This document shows, piece by piece, positions 12,768 through 13,306 of a stretch of DNA of 13,306 bases. The stretch is taken from positions 1-13,306 of the forward strand of contig JAFQDR010000007.1 of the NCBI GenBank assembly GCA_017415945.1. Reading direction: 5' to 3'. Position 1 is the stretch's first letter, and every line of letters begins with the position of its first letter. This DNA comes from Oscillospiraceae bacterium. GTDB lineage: Bacteria; Bacillota_A; Clostridia; Oscillospirales; Oscillospiraceae. Under the pieces are notes generated by a model that saw nothing but the letters and a program-made list of their open reading frames with translations, was not told the DNA's origin and searched no databases. The position numbers were made by a program, and so were the translations under genes.

Positions 12768-13306
12768 TTAAGCGTCTAATTCACGGTACAGCTCGGTGAC
12801 CTTGCCGTAGTAAATGCGAAGAAATTTGTTAATGCCGGCGACCATAGCCTCCTTGCCGCTTTTGCCTTCGGAGCGCTTCTTCTGAACGAATTCGTACACA
12901 ACGTCACCTTCGGGTTTGAATCGAAGCTTGCATTGCATAATCTCAAAGCCAACTCTGCGCAAATAACCGTTACCGCGCTTTGAGATATGTCGCTCCGTTC
13001 CGTAAAAGCCACCGGATTGGTAAGGCGGCGCGTCAATTCCTGCATAAGCAATCAGTGCGTGCTTGGAGTGAAAGTTTCTAACATCGCCTATCTCAGCAAT
13101 AACAAGCGGAGTAAGCGTATCTCCAACACAAGCCATACTGCGAATTAAAGAATATTCGGGAAGGGACTTGGCAAACGTTTGCATTTGTGCTAAAATAGAT
13201 GCGCGGGAGTTCTCAAGTTCTCGCACAACTCGAATAGCTTCCTTGACGACGATCGTGGTGGATGCAGTCATAGGGAGCGCAGGGATACCATTTTGAACAA
13301 GGGCGA
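12768..13306 (-). CDS. IS110-family transposase, C-terminal part (runs off right edge)
   Basis: The last 178 or so residues of an IS110-family recombinase. The visible domain is the C-terminal one, with MACVGDTLTPLVIAEIGDVR, then FHSKHALIAYAGIDAPPYQSGG and HISKRGNGYLRRVGFE. The Ser of PYQSGG is the predicted catalytic serine that works with the N-terminal RuvC-like DEDD site. That site lies beyond the window, so the subgroup (IS110 or IS1111) and integrity are unknown. The frame is open to the right edge; the ATG at 13271 is internal and not the start. These enzymes insert using a guide RNA encoded in the element's non-coding end. The gene ends normally at a TAA (12770-12768), followed by a hairpin terminator. 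Confidence 0.9.
   Translation of the reverse strand, partial: ALVQNGIPALPMTASTTIVVKEAIRVVRELENSRASILAQMQTFAKSLPEYSLIRSMACVGDTLTPLVIAEIGDVRNFHSKHALIAYAGIDAPPYQSGGFYGTERHISKRGNGYLRRVGFEIMQCKLRFKPEGDVVYEFVQKKRSEGKSGKEAMVAGINKFLRIYYGKVTELYRELDA

Overview
This window looks like chromosomal DNA of a gut- or rumen-type Clostridia (Firmicutes), probably the Oscillospirales/Ruminococcaceae side. The evidence is strong GGAGG-type ribosome binding sites, a CotJC-like manganese catalase, a family-1 sugar-binding lipoprotein with a cluster of leaderless carbohydrate enzymes, and VapE/TnpW mobile-element genes typical of such genomes. The taxonomic call is inference; no rRNA or other marker is present.

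Layout. (1) 1-171: start of a manganese catalase on the minus strand, cut by the window edge. (2) 397-1443: a class II Fic protein (AMP-transferase family) with its own near-consensus promoter. Two copies of a TGCATA...TATGCA inverted repeat sit at that promoter and suggest autoregulation. (3) 1564-2732: an AT-rich gene for a trypsin-like serine protease with an unrecognised N-terminal half. It is broken twice: a -1-type frameshift near 1902-1911, and loss of the 3' end before the catalytic serine. (4) 9224 down to 2792, minus strand: a six-gene operon, read EamA transporter > solute-binding lipoprotein > SGNH esterase > GH5 glycosidase > CE4-type deacetylase > GH28-like beta-helix enzyme. Gene junctions are overlapping or very close, except the last. 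Only the binding protein carries an export signal, so the enzymes probably work inside the cell on imported, acylated oligosaccharides. (5) 9369-10196: a divergent AraC-family regulator, the likely activator of that operon. An inverted repeat lies between the two promoters. (6) 10263-11949, minus strand: remnant of an integrative element, consisting of a 5'-truncated VapE-like helicase, a possible 27-aa protein and TnpW. The usual downstream recombinase is missing. Between vapE and tnpW lie clustered TGGAAAC repeats around an AT-rich palindrome, which look like a replication origin. (7) 11940 to about 12420: 3' remnant of an IS1182-type transposase, fused against the truncated vapE. (8) about 12440-12767: non-coding DNA with several strong inverted repeats. 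(9) 12768-13306, minus strand: C-terminal part of an IS110-family transposase running off the right edge.

The most interesting points are the candidate origin beside vapE, the structured non-coding segment next to the IS110 transposase (IS110 elements are known to encode guide RNAs), the operator pair at the fic promoter, the orphan protease with an unknown sensor-like half, and the sugar operon that pairs an ABC binding protein with an EamA carrier but no ABC permeases. All readings were made by eye, without database searches.
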